DNA of 64,000 nt from Atopsyche davidsoni (taxonomy: Eukaryota; Arthropoda; Insecta; Trichoptera; Hydrobiosidae): positions 10,881,501 to 10,945,500 of the forward strand of contig JAILWY010000016.1 in NCBI GenBank assembly GCA_022113835.1. Reading direction: 5' to 3'. The notes under the pieces were generated by a model. That model ran no database searches. It was not told where the DNA came from and saw nothing but the letters and a program-made list of their open reading frames with translations. Position 1 is the first letter of the stretch. Each line of letters begins with the position of its first letter. Shown in pieces: positions 32,272-44,843 of the stretch. Made by a program: the position numbers and the translations under genes.

Positions 32272-34645
32272 AAAGAAAAAAAAATCGAATTCTAGCTCAG
32301 GGTTTTTTAATATGCATGACGTGGTAATCATTGTACTATAGAGCTATTAATATATTTATTAATAAAAATTAAATTTATAAACAGGAGAAACATTTTCCCG
32401 TTGCACTGGCCGCACTAATGGTGATAATCTTATGGTGATAATGGCCAATAAAGCAACCGGATCGATGCAGGGGAAATGGACTGCCATTTACATTTTCTAT
32501 ATGCTTTTAGCTGAAAAACATTTGAATTAGCATATTTTGCTATACATTTTTTTGAGATTGTAATTTTGCAATAAAATGCGAATTTGAACATTAAAATTAT
32601 TAAATGGTCTGATGCATTATTGATTTCTATCCAAGAAACTAGGTCTCAGCTTGTTTGAATCGTATTAAAATATTAAAAAAAAAAAAAACCTGTGTGTTTA
32701 ATTACTGTACTTATACTGTACTTAGACGAGTAAAAGTTCAAATGCCATCTCAGTTTAAAAACTATTGTTATTTTGAAATAAATGTGTATTAGGATATTCA
32801 AAGTATTTAATGATTTGACGCATAGTATAATTTATTAACACCCAAGAATTGCAAGGTTCAAAATGGCTTGTTCAAATGATATATTTATATTTTAATGATG
32901 TCCAAAAATGCAGCCTTATTGATAAGACAAGATCCACGAGCTCTCACCATAACTAGACTAATGTAAACCACGTAGCCATTTTTTATGATTAAGTTCATAA
33001 AATCGATGCATTTATTTGACTTTGTATTAAATAACAAATATTGTATATTCAAATTTTTATATTTTAAAATAATATATATATATATATATATATAGAGCTT
33101 TTATAGCTGTAATTGGTTGTGTATATGAAAGAGCAAAAAACGCAAAATTTGCACGGTAAAATAGTCAATTTCGATGCGTGCTCTACTTTTTTATTATTCA
33201 CTGTCTATTATCTAAGATATAATAGATTTCGAGTTTAAACTTGGATTTGCATCTAAGTAGCATTTTAATAAAAATAATCAAGTATTTTAAAGAGCTTGCA
33301 AATAAGCCGTAAAATCGCATTTTAATCTCATGCACATGCGTCTAATGCAGGATGCGTTGTAATCCTGTTGACTAATTAATTTTATATTTAAGTGATTTAT
33401 AAGGTAATTAACAGCTCGTTAAAGGCTTCTTTTTGTAGTAAAAAAAATCTTAGTCTAGACATCAAGTATGTGTAATGATATATCTACAGCAGGCGGTACA
33501 GTGGGGTACTGCGATAATTTCATAAACCGTGCTTGCATGGCCAAAATTTAAATCCGCTCACAATGGCAAGTTTAAAATAATACAAAACAATAACACTGTA
33601 TCAATTTATAAAATAACTTATTTAAACATTGTGGTTTATTATAATATTAATCCGAGTTTTCTATCACTCATATAGGTTGGAATCCGGGTAGAGCAAAAAA
33701 TTATAAAGCATTGCTGAGCACTCGAGAAAAACAAAACCAGGCTATAGATTAAAAAAAATAAAAACCGTACAAAGGATGCATTTGTTCGTTAAAGGTTTTC
33801 TATGATTTTTCTGATCACGCTAAGAAAAATTGCTAAGGTCTCCGGGTGCAATATACTTTAACAAATAAATTCAACTTAGTGAATTTAGCATGATTTACCT
33901 TAGAGAGATAATTAAGAGAATATAATAAAGGTAAATTACAGGTAGTTTAATGCTATTATGGTGTTTGTCCTCTAAACATATTTTCTGTATTTGGATCCGG
34001 GTTTTTCGAACCCGTGATTTTCAGCAAAACCTAAAGGATGTTTTGTTCGTGTGCATAGTTCTTGGAACACTTAGTTTTCTTTATTTCAGCATAAAGTCTG
34101 ATCATAATGCAGTGCATAGCTCAATGTCAGTTTGTTCAATGTTTTAGTGACACGATTGTGAGGAAAATGACGTCTAAGAGTCATTGTTTTTGAACTCTAG
34201 GTCTAACTGTGGGTTGATGAAGAATATTTATATTATTAAACATAAAAACTACACTGACTTATAATGTCAAATTGTGTTGTGTTTCCAAATAAGTTGTTTT
34301 TCAGACGTTCAAAAAAATATTATTTAAGTTCAACATTATATATTAAAAAAAATACTTTAATAAATTATATATACACAGTGCAGATAGATGACTTCCATGT
34401 ACTATTTTATATTTTAATTCTTTAATGTATTTAAGTAAAGTTAGGATACACATAATTTAATGAAGTTCACGAAGATATAGATTTGCGCCAATATTGAAAA
34501 TTTAATAGGAATTTCAATTTATAACAAAAGTATATATATAGACTTTCAATTACATTTAAAACTGATTGATCATATATCTTGTTAAATATTTTTTAAAGTA
34601 TGGTCCCTTGTAGCTTTAATATATGTTATCACGTCAAATAAAAAA
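31691..34645. other. Long A/T-rich gene-free stretch with microsatellite
   Basis: Contains a compound (AC)n(AT)n microsatellite at 32226-32267 and a TATA repeat at about 33070-33093. No tRNA, exon or delimited transposon was recognised. Confidence 0.45.
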
Positions 34646-34648
34646 AAA

Positions 34649-34775
34649 ATATATTTCGTGATATTTCCACTCTGTATTTATTGACGCAACTAGTTTCGTC
34701 AACACCTCATACTCATATCATACTGGCGAAACTAGTCGCGTCAGTAAATAAAAAGTGGGAGCATCATCAAATATT
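34649..34775. repeat. Inverted-repeat element with two GAAACTAGT motifs
   Basis: Arms 34649-34700 and 34725-34775, imperfectly complementary over about 50 bp. GAAACTAGTC lies at 34728-34737 on the plus strand, and the mirrored GAAACTAGTT on the minus strand near 34689-34698. Shared sequence GTCGCGTC(A/G) after the motif also occurs at 53279-53334. Same structural class as the family B and D elements. Confidence 0.6.
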
Positions 34776-34929
34776 TCTTTTGAGTTTATATTTATATTTG
34801 AGATATTATAAAATACTTTTGGTTAAAAATATTGCATATATCAAATTAAATCATTACTAATGTTATCTATTGTATTTATTTTAAAAATACATATTTTTAA
34901 AGTATTTTTTGATGCTATAAATTAATAAA

Positions 34930-35115
34930 AAATAATTTAAACCTGGCCTGGAGGTTATCCAGAGTTCAGGCCGAAGAGCGTCCGTCACCAGCCGGGCTCG
35001 CTGCATCATGTTAGTTCTTTTCTGTCTACCTGTCGTAATGATTGTTGGTTCTCTGAAGGATCGAGGGATCCAGTTTGTATTGCAGTGCAAACAGCTGGGG
35101 CTCCGGTACAAAGCT
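34930..35115. promoter_or_regulatory. Balanced-composition block
   Basis: About 180 bp with CAGCTG E-box-like sites and a GGATCGAGGGATCC palindromic segment. No exon structure. Candidate conserved non-coding element. Confidence 0.2.
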
Positions 35116-35637
35116 AAGCTATATTTTTATGCAATAAATAACTCCTAAGAGTAGTTTGTAATATATCAGCGTATTCTCTTGAAGAACTCGAGTTTTTCGT
35201 ATGCCCAATTTTTTTTTTATCAACGTATGATATATTTGATAGTAACACGACAGAAACACCGATACACTTTTCACTATAACGCGAATTTGAAATTTCGCGT
35301 TACAATGTCTCGCATTACGCGAATTTCTTATTTTAAGAATGCGTATGAACATAATGTAGTCATTGACTTCTCTTAACAATTAAAAAACAGCGTTGGGTGC
35401 TATGAACGTATTTAGCGTAAGAAACGCTAACCCAAAAGACAATAGATGTATTTTTCAGTAAAAATAACATGTAATACTGCATAACGTGATTGGTTCGTAT
35501 TTTTTTTGTATTAAGTTTTGACTATGTATGTATGTTTAACGTAAAACGCGATTTTTCCGGAACGTATCCCTCGCGTAAAACTGTAGTAATATACTAATGA
35601 AATTCCGAGAGAATGGGCTGTAAATATATTACTTTGG
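35116..35637. other. Possible old repeat with palindromic TAACGCGAA motif
   Basis: TAACGCGAA and TTCGCGTTA form an 8-9-bp inverted repeat near 35278-35305, and variants (TACGCGAATTTC, AAAACGCGATTT, CTCGCGTAAAAC) recur to 35580. No coding region is supported. Probably a decayed repeat. Confidence 0.3.
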
Positions 35638-35834
35638 GTACTAGTTTTTTATCCGACCACCAAAAAACTTGTACCTAACGTAACCTAACCTAACCCAACG
35701 AATCGAGCGGTCATGGAAATCTGCAAAGGAACGAAATAAACGCCACAACGGGACTCATCGTCATATGATAGATTCTTATCTCTGCGAGTACATGTACATT
35801 AAAAAAATTTAGTGGTCGGATAAAAAACAAGTAC
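35638..35834. mobile_element. MITE with 24-bp terminal inverted repeats
   Basis: A 197-bp element with termini GTACTAGTTTTTTATCCGAC and the inverse GTCGGATAAAAAACAAGTAC (one mismatch in 24 bp). The interior has TAACCTAACCTAACCCAAC, which resembles the insect telomeric TTAGG unit but is only about four units long. Superfamily unknown. Confidence 0.78.
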
Positions 35835-35977
35835 TTTAATTTGTTTTAAGGCTTATTTGGCATTGTAATAAAAATATAATTGCTAGTGAATTTGCTTATG
35901 TAAAATCGCATTTTACTCCGCTATACTAATATGACGCTGGATCAACCATTGAAGCAAATTGTTCGACGATGTGGTAA

Positions 35978-36629
35978 TCTACTATAATAATAGCCATTGT
36001 GTGTGGGTGGGTGTGTGTGTATGTTTAATTTTTGGGTTCTCTATAGAATATCTTACAAGATTTTTGCACGCAAGTTTAATGAGATTTTCCGCAGATATGT
36101 GCCGAATTTCAAGACGATAGGATAATATTTTTATTCATAAACTAATTAAATAAAACTACCAAATATGCTTTATGTACGAATTATATGATTCTGTTGTTCA
36201 CAGCGAGAATTTCAAATTTAGAATTTTTACAAAAAAACAAAATATGATGCTTCTAAGAAATTTCCAGTTTATGTCAGCTTGACACAAGTACCAATTTTAT
36301 TTTTTAGTTGCGTTGGAAATTATTAATCACATCATTAATGCCTCCTAAAAAAATAACGCCGTCTAAGCACAGCAAACGTAATTAAAAAAGAATAGCACAA
36401 TTGAACGTGACAAAGACTGCATCTTATAAAGAACAGTGCAGTGAAAGTGATTCGATGTTTGTGACACGAAATGTGATATTTCCTAGAACGGCTTTGCTTT
36501 CAAAATTAATATCCGGTTATTAAAAAAATATGTGTACAAAATATTCATCTAATTGTCAGCCAAACATATGTTCAAACACTATTGCATCGTTCATCGAATA
36601 CGTCATTTTATGACGGGCTACATTTCAAG
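35978..36629 (+). mobile_element. Non-autonomous Helitron, copy 2
   Basis: A 652-bp copy of the element at 21391-22059, same orientation: start TCTACTATAATAATAGCC after an A, hairpin CGTCA-TTTTA-TGACG at 36601-36615, end CAAG (36626-36629) in place of CTAG. Small indels distinguish the copies. The Rep-like start MPPKKITPSKHSKRN meets TAA at about codon 16. Confidence 0.9.
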
Positions 36630-36669
36630 GTTATATGAAATAAGTAAATAATTTTTATATTAAAATTAA

Positions 36670-36960
36670 TTGATTGAAAGGTGCTTACCGCTCTGCGGCC
36701 GCCGGTTGTGGAGCCCTGCCGTAAGCTGTGCCGGCAGTCTGCGTGCCGTCTAGACGTCCCCGCGCCCCCCGCCCGCCCCGCAGCCGCCGTCTGGAGGAGC
36801 GGTGCGAGACCGGCGGCTCGCGAGCTGCGGGCCAAGAGCAATCACCATCAAACCATCAGCAGGGGACCATAAATCACCCCCGAGGACTACTGGATACTTA
36901 ACAATATATCCCAACCGCGACCGTAAGGAGCGTGGACCAAAAAAAAAATACACAACGCTT
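36670..36960. promoter_or_regulatory. G/C-rich block, candidate conserved non-coding element
   Basis: G/C-rich at 36690-36850, flanked by A/T-rich sequence, with CCGCGCCCCCCGCCCGCCCC and GATTTATGG (as CCATAAATC). A weak splice-like AAAG/GTGCTTAC near 36680 is the only exon hint. Confidence 0.25.
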
Positions 36961-38575
36961 TGCCACCGGTTGTTATTTCGATTGATATAAAACGCAGCAA
37001 GTGAATCTATTACTAATGAACCAATCAACGAATTGTAAATATTAAAGCACGGAAGCGTCAAATGAGCCTTATATATATACAGTTCAATATGTAAATATCA
37101 AAATCGCATTAATTTTTATTCGCATTATTATTATCTATATATTTTTCGCCTACTCACTTGTTGAGGTTTCTTAAGGTCGCATGAGTAAGGCGGAGTCACT
37201 TTTTTTTTTGATTTTCAAAATTTTTAAATCCCTTCAAATGTCTAGAGCATCTTTGATTTATGCGATTCAGAATTTTGAGAGCACTCAAAAAATCTTATTG
37301 AAAACTGAACGCATAATACGATTATGAATATTCAAATAATTTTGATATGAAGCAAAACGTTAAATAATTAAATGCTCTTATCTTTTTCAACAAAAACGGG
37401 AGAGTATTTTTTTGGCGTTTAATTTAAAATTGCCTTTGATTTATTGAATATTGAGGTTCAAAGAATATTGGTACCACTTCAAGCTATCGGCCTTTATACG
37501 TATTCAAGTATTTATTAAATAATATATTTTATCAAGCAGTATTAATTAAATATTTCGCAAACATGTTGTTCATCCTTGAAGAATCATTTTAAAAATGTTT
37601 AATGACGTAACACTTAATCGTGGCTTAAATTACTCGATCAAACTATTTAAAATAAAAAAATAACGAAACGTCAGCAAGGAGCAGCGTTTTTTGGTAAAAA
37701 TTGTTAAAAACAAATCTAAAGAAAAAAATTATCCCAGCTCGATTATTTTATTAGTTACTTTTAATTGTGTTTACGTAATTCAAGAAGTGATGCTGTAAGA
37801 CAACTCTTGATGTGCAGTAATAAATAATTGGCCATGATGCATTGTTGACCTGGCATGATTGTTAAAATCCCAAGGTATGCGAGTCTTGTTTATTATAATT
37901 TAATTTATGATTATATACATATATAAACGGTATCTTCAAAGTAATGATAACTTGTAAACTAAAAACTAAATGTGAAAACAACCAATAAAATTGATTTTTT
38001 GGTAATATTTAAGACCTTTAATCATTAGTAAAAAAGTAAGTTCCACCCCTCGTTTCCAAATTAATCATTGGGCGTCCTTTGCAGGTTCCAGGTCCGGATC
38101 TGGCCATTGTTTTATTTATGTATTATATCATTAGTAAAACGACCTGTAGAATGTCGTGTTTTTTTCCACAAATTATTCTTAACTGACTAACTTATTCAAT
38201 TATTAAAAACACAAACTCACTAATGATACAATAACATGTATCGCAATACAATCGATTTCCGCATACTGGAGAATTTCTTCGTTTATTTTTCGACTTGTTT
38301 TTTGTGCAAACCTGTTGTTACTTATTTGAATAAAAGTCGTGTTTGCAGCGAGCTGGTCTCGTGCATAGCATCCGCGCGCTAGCATGAATAGCTCAGTTTA
38401 TTTTTTAAACTATTATCCTAAAATTTAACCATTAATTCAAATAGTTTATTAGATATTATTAATACGTATTTAATTAACCATTAAACAAAGCATAACTAGT
38501 ATTTTTTTTGCATATCCCTATAATATCGATAAAATAATGTCCTTTTATTTTGACGGCAATATAATATATGTTATA
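36961..38575. other. A/T-rich gene-free stretch
   Basis: A small balanced patch lies near 38070-38110. No supportable features. Confidence 0.45.
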
Positions 38576-38580
38576 TGAAG

Positions 38581-38917
38581 ACATGGCTGCCATTTTGTAC
38601 CCTGAGCGTGTGTAAAGGATCGGTAATGGAGTAGTGAACTTGGAATCAATGTACTCTGGAAATATTTTGTCGAGGTGGTATTGTTTCTGTAGCTTGTTGC
38701 AGAAGAAGTATCAGATCTAAACACAAGAGCTTTGTAAGGAAATAAATATATAATAATGCTTTTGAGTAGCAGCAATACGCAGACTTTTCTTTCCATTATA
38801 AAACTGCAGTGTAGAAAGACCTGGGGACCCACTTCACTATTTTCGCCATAAAAAACCATGAATACTGGCTCAGCATGAGTATATGCTCAGTGAAATGGTC
38901 GCCAACCTCCTCTGAGG
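38581..38917 (-). repeat. Family A dispersed repeat, near-complete copy
   Basis: Contains CCCTGAGCGTGTGTAAAGGA, GCAGCAATACGCAGAC, TATAAAACTGCAGTGTAGAA, CTGGCTCAGCATGAGTATAT and AACCTCCTCTGAGGA in the order of the 26.4-kb copy. Confidence 0.82.
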
Positions 38918-39396
38918 ATATTAGAAGATATGAAGACAAAAATCACTTTTTTAATATAGACAATACAAAAACAATTTTTTTTGCTAAGTTATAGTTTTTT
39001 GAGCACACAGGTCATATTGCAGAACCACCATCAAATCAGCACAAAAATAAATTTACCACGCACCATGCAATTATTATTAATAGGGTATTTTTATACATCG
39101 TAATGCGAATCGCAAATACACTGTTAAGATCGCAAAAAACGTCCGGTTTTTTGTTCACATCGGATTATTTCATTCTACTCCAGACGGCCTTCATTTTTTA
39201 TATAATAAATCCGTTATTGTCGGTTACATCACTATGCCCGCGAGCACTGCGTCTAGCTGCACTGTGCCTGCGATGTCCTTATGTGCCAACGTGTAACTGT
39301 GCACGCCAAATTAGCTCAATGCATATGCTTCCTCCTAGAGCTGATAATAGCTTCGATTGTGTTTAAAAAAAAAATATTTTTGCATATATATAAAGG

Positions 39397-39619
39397 TGTC
39401 CCAAAATTAACGCAAGATTTGAATTTGTCGCCATTTTTGCAGTAAAGTTTTAAAAGGTTGCCAAGCTTTCATTATTTTTTAAATATTGTTCAATAATAAA
39501 GACACGTTGTTGTATCGTGTAACGCTCCATTTTTACTAACCCTAAATTTTTTCAAGTGTTCCCTAATCTTTACTGCAAAAGTGGCGACAAATTCAAATCT
39601 TGCGTTAATTTTGGGACAC
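39397..39619. mobile_element. MITE with ~37-bp terminal inverted repeats
   Basis: A 223-bp element. The left terminus GTGTCCCAAAATTAACGCAA is repeated inversely at the right as TTGCGTTAATTTTGGGACAC, and the match extends inward to TTTGAATTTGTCGCC. GTGTCCC-type termini are usual in mariner-related MITEs, but the TA duplication is not clear. No coding capacity. Confidence 0.85.
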
Positions 39620-40498
39620 ATTATAACCATAATTGTGGCATAAATTCATTGCACAGTTATTGTAATAATAAATTGATACTAATTAATAAACAAAACTGTG
39701 TGCTGTACTTTTATGCGTAACAATAACGATTGTGGATAAATATCATATGTTGCTTTTCAAAATTGCAACCATGGTTATGACGAGGAGATTTGGGACAGAT
39801 TTTTTAAATCTACTGTATAATAATAATATTAAATATTTTATTCAGAGTTACAAAAAAGGTGTGCGCTAGATTTATGTGTCTATCTGATAATAAGAACTAC
39901 TGTGAATATTTATTATAGTTTTAATTAAATTCGAAATGGTAGCAATAATCGTAATCGAGAGAGGGTGATAGGTCTCAATTGGAATTTATAATGTGCAGAT
40001 TTTTTATAAAAATCTGTTATTCATTTATATTAATTAATTTATTTTTAGTAATAATTCTTATGCGTGCTCTACTTAAAGGTTTATATTTTTATTTCAAAAT
40101 TGAAATTTGCAATAATAACAGTTGTACAGTTTGTGTTATTATTGTCATTATAATCGTAATAATACTACAAATGGTAATAATTCAATCTATAAAAATATTG
40201 TGATGGAAAATTTAATAGTGATTTTGAAGTAACAAAAATACAATTTTCAATATATTTTGAATATTTTTTGTATCTTATAAGTACATTTCATTCTCGTGAT
40301 CTATTAGGTCCGAAAATAAATATTTGAAAGTAATTCTAACGATTGAATATAAATATATTTTTATAAAAAATAATTAAAAAGAAATTAATAAAAATATATA
40401 TGTATTGTTCGATAAATATCCAAACAATTTATTCAAAGTTGTAAGTCCATAAAATATAGTACGAATTTCATACAAACAAAATATAACACGTTTTTCAT
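39620..40498. other. A/T-rich gene-free stretch
   Basis: No supportable gene. The 74-codon frame at 39979-40203 is a chance hydrophobic frame in A/T-rich DNA. Confidence 0.4.
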
Positions 40499-40765
40499 AG
40501 ACGAAATCGTGAGTTTTGGAACACGGTGTATACAGGAATAATGCAGTAGTAAATGCAAATATATTTTTATCAAATTATTTAAATATAATTTATCTACACA
40601 TATTATATTTATTAAATAAAAAAAATAAAAAGTTTTTAAGATTCTAATTTTCCAGCCAAGAGGCTAGTAGTATTTTAAATACTAACGATTTCGTCTAAGA
40701 AGACGAAATCGTGAGTTTAGAAACACGGTGTATACAGTGATTGATGCAGCAGTAAGTGCGAATAT
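40499..40765. repeat. Pair of ~65-bp direct repeats plus a short palindrome
   Basis: Copies at 40499-40562 and 40701-40765 share AGACGAAATCGTGAGTTT, ACACGGTGTATACAG and ATGCAG(T/C)AGTAA. A perfect 12-bp inverted repeat (ACGATTTCGTCT / AGACGAAATCGT) abuts the second copy at 40685-40712. A related GGCACGGTGTATATAC occurs near 63140. Confidence 0.7.
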
Positions 40766-41830
40766 AAATGTGCTTTCTGTTTTTTTCCCCTCCGGTTTTT
40801 TGGTGCTTCATTTTTATTACCTTATGTTAATAAATCTGATTGGGACCTTACATCTGTCTTATGCACAACGCAAGTTCATGGCTGGCTTTTTATGCATTTC
40901 AATAATCGCCACAGTAATTTAGATAATGGCCGATGAAAAAATTGAAAAGAAACCATAAAATATCGCACAACAACGTAATAACACCACCTGCGTTTTCAAA
41001 GCAACAAAAACTAGATGTTTAACATTACCGAAGGAACACGCCACCCAAAACAACAAGTAAATTCACAAAACAGTACATCTATTTGCTCAAACATTATCAC
41101 CGGTTGTTATTATTGAGTATAGTGAAAATCTAGTACAGTCATCTTATATAAATAATTTAATATGAATATAACAAGTATAATAGCCAAATGGCTAGGATAT
41201 TACGATCCTTTTTGTTTGTGAGCGCATTTTCGTTCAAATGCTTTTTCATTTTGCCTGATTATGAAAGACGAAAGTGCTCACGCTCATGTTGAATATATAG
41301 TCTATAAATATTGATTTAAAATTATCACCATAGCCTTTTACGATTAAAATTTTAGTTGTACTTGTTACAAATATTTTTTTTTACGTTTATAATAAAAAAA
41401 TTTAAAGTTATTATTTAAAAAAAACATTATAAAAGTATGCCGTTTGTCTTGGAAATGCGATTCGTTTGTGCTGGAAGTTGAGTTCACATTTTAGTCACAC
41501 ATAAAAAAGTCTTTTTTGAATGTAAATTAAGTATTTGCAATTAAATCAATTATTGGTATTGTATGCTAAAGATCGCTTTGTTAAGATCCTAGATCATTCA
41601 GACCTCCTATAAAAGTTCTATAAAGTGATGAACATAATAATATAGCTTTAACTGATGCTGTAATTCCTGGGACGTTGCGCACTTTAAATAAAGGCATCTG
41701 ATTCAAAGTTCATTAGAATCATAGAAACTAAAAAATTCTAGCTTTTGATAACTCCTAGTATTAAACCCTGCTTTGCGTGAATAAGCCTATAAAATAGAGT
41801 GACATTTAGTGGAGAAGTTTTAATCGAGTT
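40766..41830. other. A/T-rich gene-free stretch
   Basis: No feature could be supported. Confidence 0.4.
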
Positions 41831-42240
41831 GGTAGACAGTGTTGGTTGTGTCATTTGCACCCCTCGGATGATCGAGAACTAGCAAGGAGGGTTTTGTGCA
41901 GCCCCGCTTAGGCGAGAGGACGCTGGACCGAAGAGGAGGCTGGGGTGCCGAGGACGATGCTGACCACCGGTGGCAGCGTTAGTCACGAAAACAAGTTTGC
42001 AGCCGTTCATCGCGTTACGTCATATCGGCCACATGCTCGACCCGAGAATAGAATTGAATCCCACATTTTCAATTCATTTTTTTGCAGGCCGTCTGGCGTC
42101 TCGGGTGATAAGCAGCTTACACTCACGGTGGGCACGATCGGCCGCACATCATCGAGTGAATCGGTTATTTCAAATGATCGATTACTTCGAGTACATCAAA
42201 TAAAAGTTTCGACCAAATAAAGATACACAGATTAGTAGCA
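41831..42240. promoter_or_regulatory. Balanced block, possible non-coding exon or regulatory element
   Basis: A 400-bp block of normal complexity with an acceptor-like TTCATTTTTTTGCAG/GCC near 42070-42085 and AAATAAAGATACACAG at the end. Two frames are open for 77-91 codons, but neither has homology I recognise. A spliced non-coding RNA exon is possible; a conserved non-coding element is equally possible. Confidence 0.25.
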
Positions 42241-42389
42241 AATAAAAGTTATAAAAAAATTTGAGTGAATTATTTCAAAATTTTTACTTCGATCTTGGGA
42301 ATAGACTGAGAGTTTTTTTAATCGATTTTGCTTTAATTTTGCTATTCAATTCGATCGATCAACAGACTCATTCGATCGGGCGAATCACT

Positions 42390-42640
42390 AGCCAGTAGTG
42401 CTGTTGCTTGCGTGTGGTCCGGCCTGCTGCTATCAAGCCAAATACCACGGGTTCACGTTCACTTCCCTGTCTAGACACTCCTCGAAGCGAGCACTTGCGG
42501 TGACTATAGGACATGCTGGTCCCATGGTAAATACCCCCGATCTCAGCAGAGTGGTTGTATGTTGGCAAGCTGGGGTGGTGCGCATTCTGAGGGGTAATTA
42601 CGTGCACGGTGCTCAAAAACCCGGGCTGTCATTAAAAAAA
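42390..42640. promoter_or_regulatory. Balanced block, candidate conserved non-coding element
   Basis: About 240 bp of balanced composition in A/T-rich flanks, with CACGTTCACTTCC and TTACGTGCAC. No exon boundaries are evident. Confidence 0.2.
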
Positions 42641-43202
42641 CAGACTGTACCTTGTACAAGTTATAAGAACAAATATTCACAATTCATTTCAGTTGAAGTT
42701 TTTAGTTCTTCTCCCATGTTATGATGCAATATTCGTGTCAGTAAACTTGCACAGCAAACCCTGAGTTGCCCTGTCGGATTGAAAAAAAAAACATGGATCA
42801 TATTACCATGACCCATTGCTTTACGCACTAATTCCCATGTATTGCATTCTTAGATGTTTTTGGACGTTTGGAAGCACTTGAAGATTGTAATAATTTTAAC
42901 ATTACGCTTTAATTTTAACCTGAAGTTTTTTTTTGTAAATGATCACCATAGCGTGCTCAAGATACGGTGAATATTAAAAGTTTTCAGTGGTTTACGATAA
43001 CCTTAATAGACGTATGTTTATGTTAGTGTACCCAGCAGTCCCAAAAAGGATTCCAATCGTCTAGTGCAGGCTACAACATCGCGGTCTAGCTAATCGATCT
43101 AGCTAATAAATAGACGCAAACAACGTTTGTGTACTAGTAAATTTTCTTTATCATTATTTTTTTAATAATATTGATTCATATGATATTATTAATCACTTAA
43201 CA

Positions 43203-43498
43203 TCTGAGCGTTGTGAAGGGTCTGTAATTGAATGATTGTGGAGGGATGTGCTCTCTAAGTACCTTGTCAAGGTGAGGGGGGAAGTATCAGATCTAAAAGC
43301 CAGAGTTTTGTAAGGAAAGGGTTTATAATAATGGTTTTGGGCAGCAGAAATACGCAGACCTTTCCTTTGAATATAAAACTACGGTGTAGAAGGACCCGAG
43401 GGCTACACTATTCTCCCTAAGTAAACCATGAACACTGGTTCAGCATAAGTACTGTATATGCTCAGTGATATAGTTGCCAAGTCCGAGGAGAGGCACCA
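43203..43498 (-). repeat. Family A dispersed repeat, diverged copy
   Basis: Landmarks TGATTGTGGAGGGATGTGCT, GGCAGCAGAAATACGCAGAC, TATAAAACTACGGTGTAGAA and GAGGAGAGGCACCAGA occur in family order, with several small deletions. Confidence 0.78.
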
Positions 43499-44388
43499 GA
43501 AGATATATATTATATATATATCAAGATTTTTTGAACGCATAAAAAAGATACACTGATAATTTCACAAATCTTATGAGTTTAATATGTTATGTGTGGCTCC
43601 GGCACAAATATCCCCGGGTATTGTTTTTAATCGATTTGTGCGAACCAACGTTTTCAAGTATGAACTTTATCATGAGTAAACTGAGAAGTCGTCTTATTGA
43701 TGAGAACCTGGAATCGTGCCTAAAATTAATATAAACAACATACAAGGAGATGCAAGGACATTTTTTCGAATTAAATGTTTGTCATTGTCATGATTTTAAG
43801 AAAAATTTCGTCGATAATTGTATTTTCATTTTTATGTGCGACTCGTAGAGAATATATCCAGATTTTTTGATCTAAAGTACTTATAATAAATAACACATTA
43901 TTTATTTTTACATATTATGTGTTTTATAAAACTTTCTTTCTTGTTATTATTTTTTATATTACAGAAGCCTCATGTTTTTATATTACATTTTCTATTTCAT
44001 ATTTTTTTATGTATCTTTTCAAAATTGTATTATACGAGTATAAACTTTAAAGCCCTGAAGGCGTTTGTTTGATAATAAATAAATCAATCAATTTTGTTGA
44101 GGCACAAGGCATTTATTTGGTGAAGATCCATAATTATTTATAAAATTAAGATAACTTTTTAATTCTTCACAATGAGTTTTATTTAATTCAATGCATTACT
44201 CAATTTCATAAATAAAGAAAAGAAGTTTTATTCCCGTAATTTAATGAATAAATTATAATATAGGTTTGTCAAATCAATAAACAGATTTGGCTCTTTAGTT
44301 TTTTCTCTTTGGTTAAGAAAATTTGGTTAAAATGTTTAATTTGAATTAATACACTAAAAGCGGGACGGGTTAATAATGGCTAGATTAA
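43499..44388. other. A/T-rich stretch with a family D fragment
   Basis: 44094-44185 matches 24950-25040 (TTGTTGAGGCACAAGGCATT, GGTGAAGATCCAT, TTCTTCACAATGAGTTT). Nothing else could be delimited. Confidence 0.5.
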
Positions 44389-44843
44389 TTTTACGCGAAT
44401 TTCGTCCGCTTCGCACATCAGTTTAGTCAATTTGGTTACCCGCTTAAAATATAAATATAATATAAGCTATTGTGTAACAATAACATTTAATTTATTAACA
44501 AAAATCTCATAATCAACTCGGAGTTGCTAAACGGAAGAAAAAAAAAAAAAGTGCAAATCAAAGAGTGTATAGACTAGATTTCGCACGCGCAATTTTACGC
44601 GAATTTTGCACATCAGTTTAGTCAATTTGGTTACCCGCTTAAAATATAAATATAACATAAGCTATTGTGTAACAATAACATTTAATTTATTAACAAAAAT
44701 CTCATAAAATCAACTCGGAGTTGCTAAACGGAAGAAAAAAAAAAAAAGTGCAAATCAAAGAGTGTATAGACTAGATTTCGCACGCGCAATTTTACGCGAA
44801 TTTTGCACATCAGTTTAGTCAATTTGGTTACCCGCTTAAAGTG
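44389..44843. repeat. Tandem repeat, period about 196 bp, 2.3 copies
   Basis: CACATCAGTTTAGTCAATTT starts at 44414, 44609 and 44806, giving periods of 195 and 197. Units are nearly identical, including the run of A after ACGGAAG and CGCACGCGCAATTTTACGCG. The array ends exactly where a G/C-rich block begins (44843). Recent local duplication, or a small satellite. Confidence 0.9.

Noticed and set aside
35683..35700. TTAGG-type telomere repeat (CCTAACCTAACC)
   Set aside because: Only about four imperfect units inside a MITE and another two near 50465; too short for a telomeric or interstitial telomere array.
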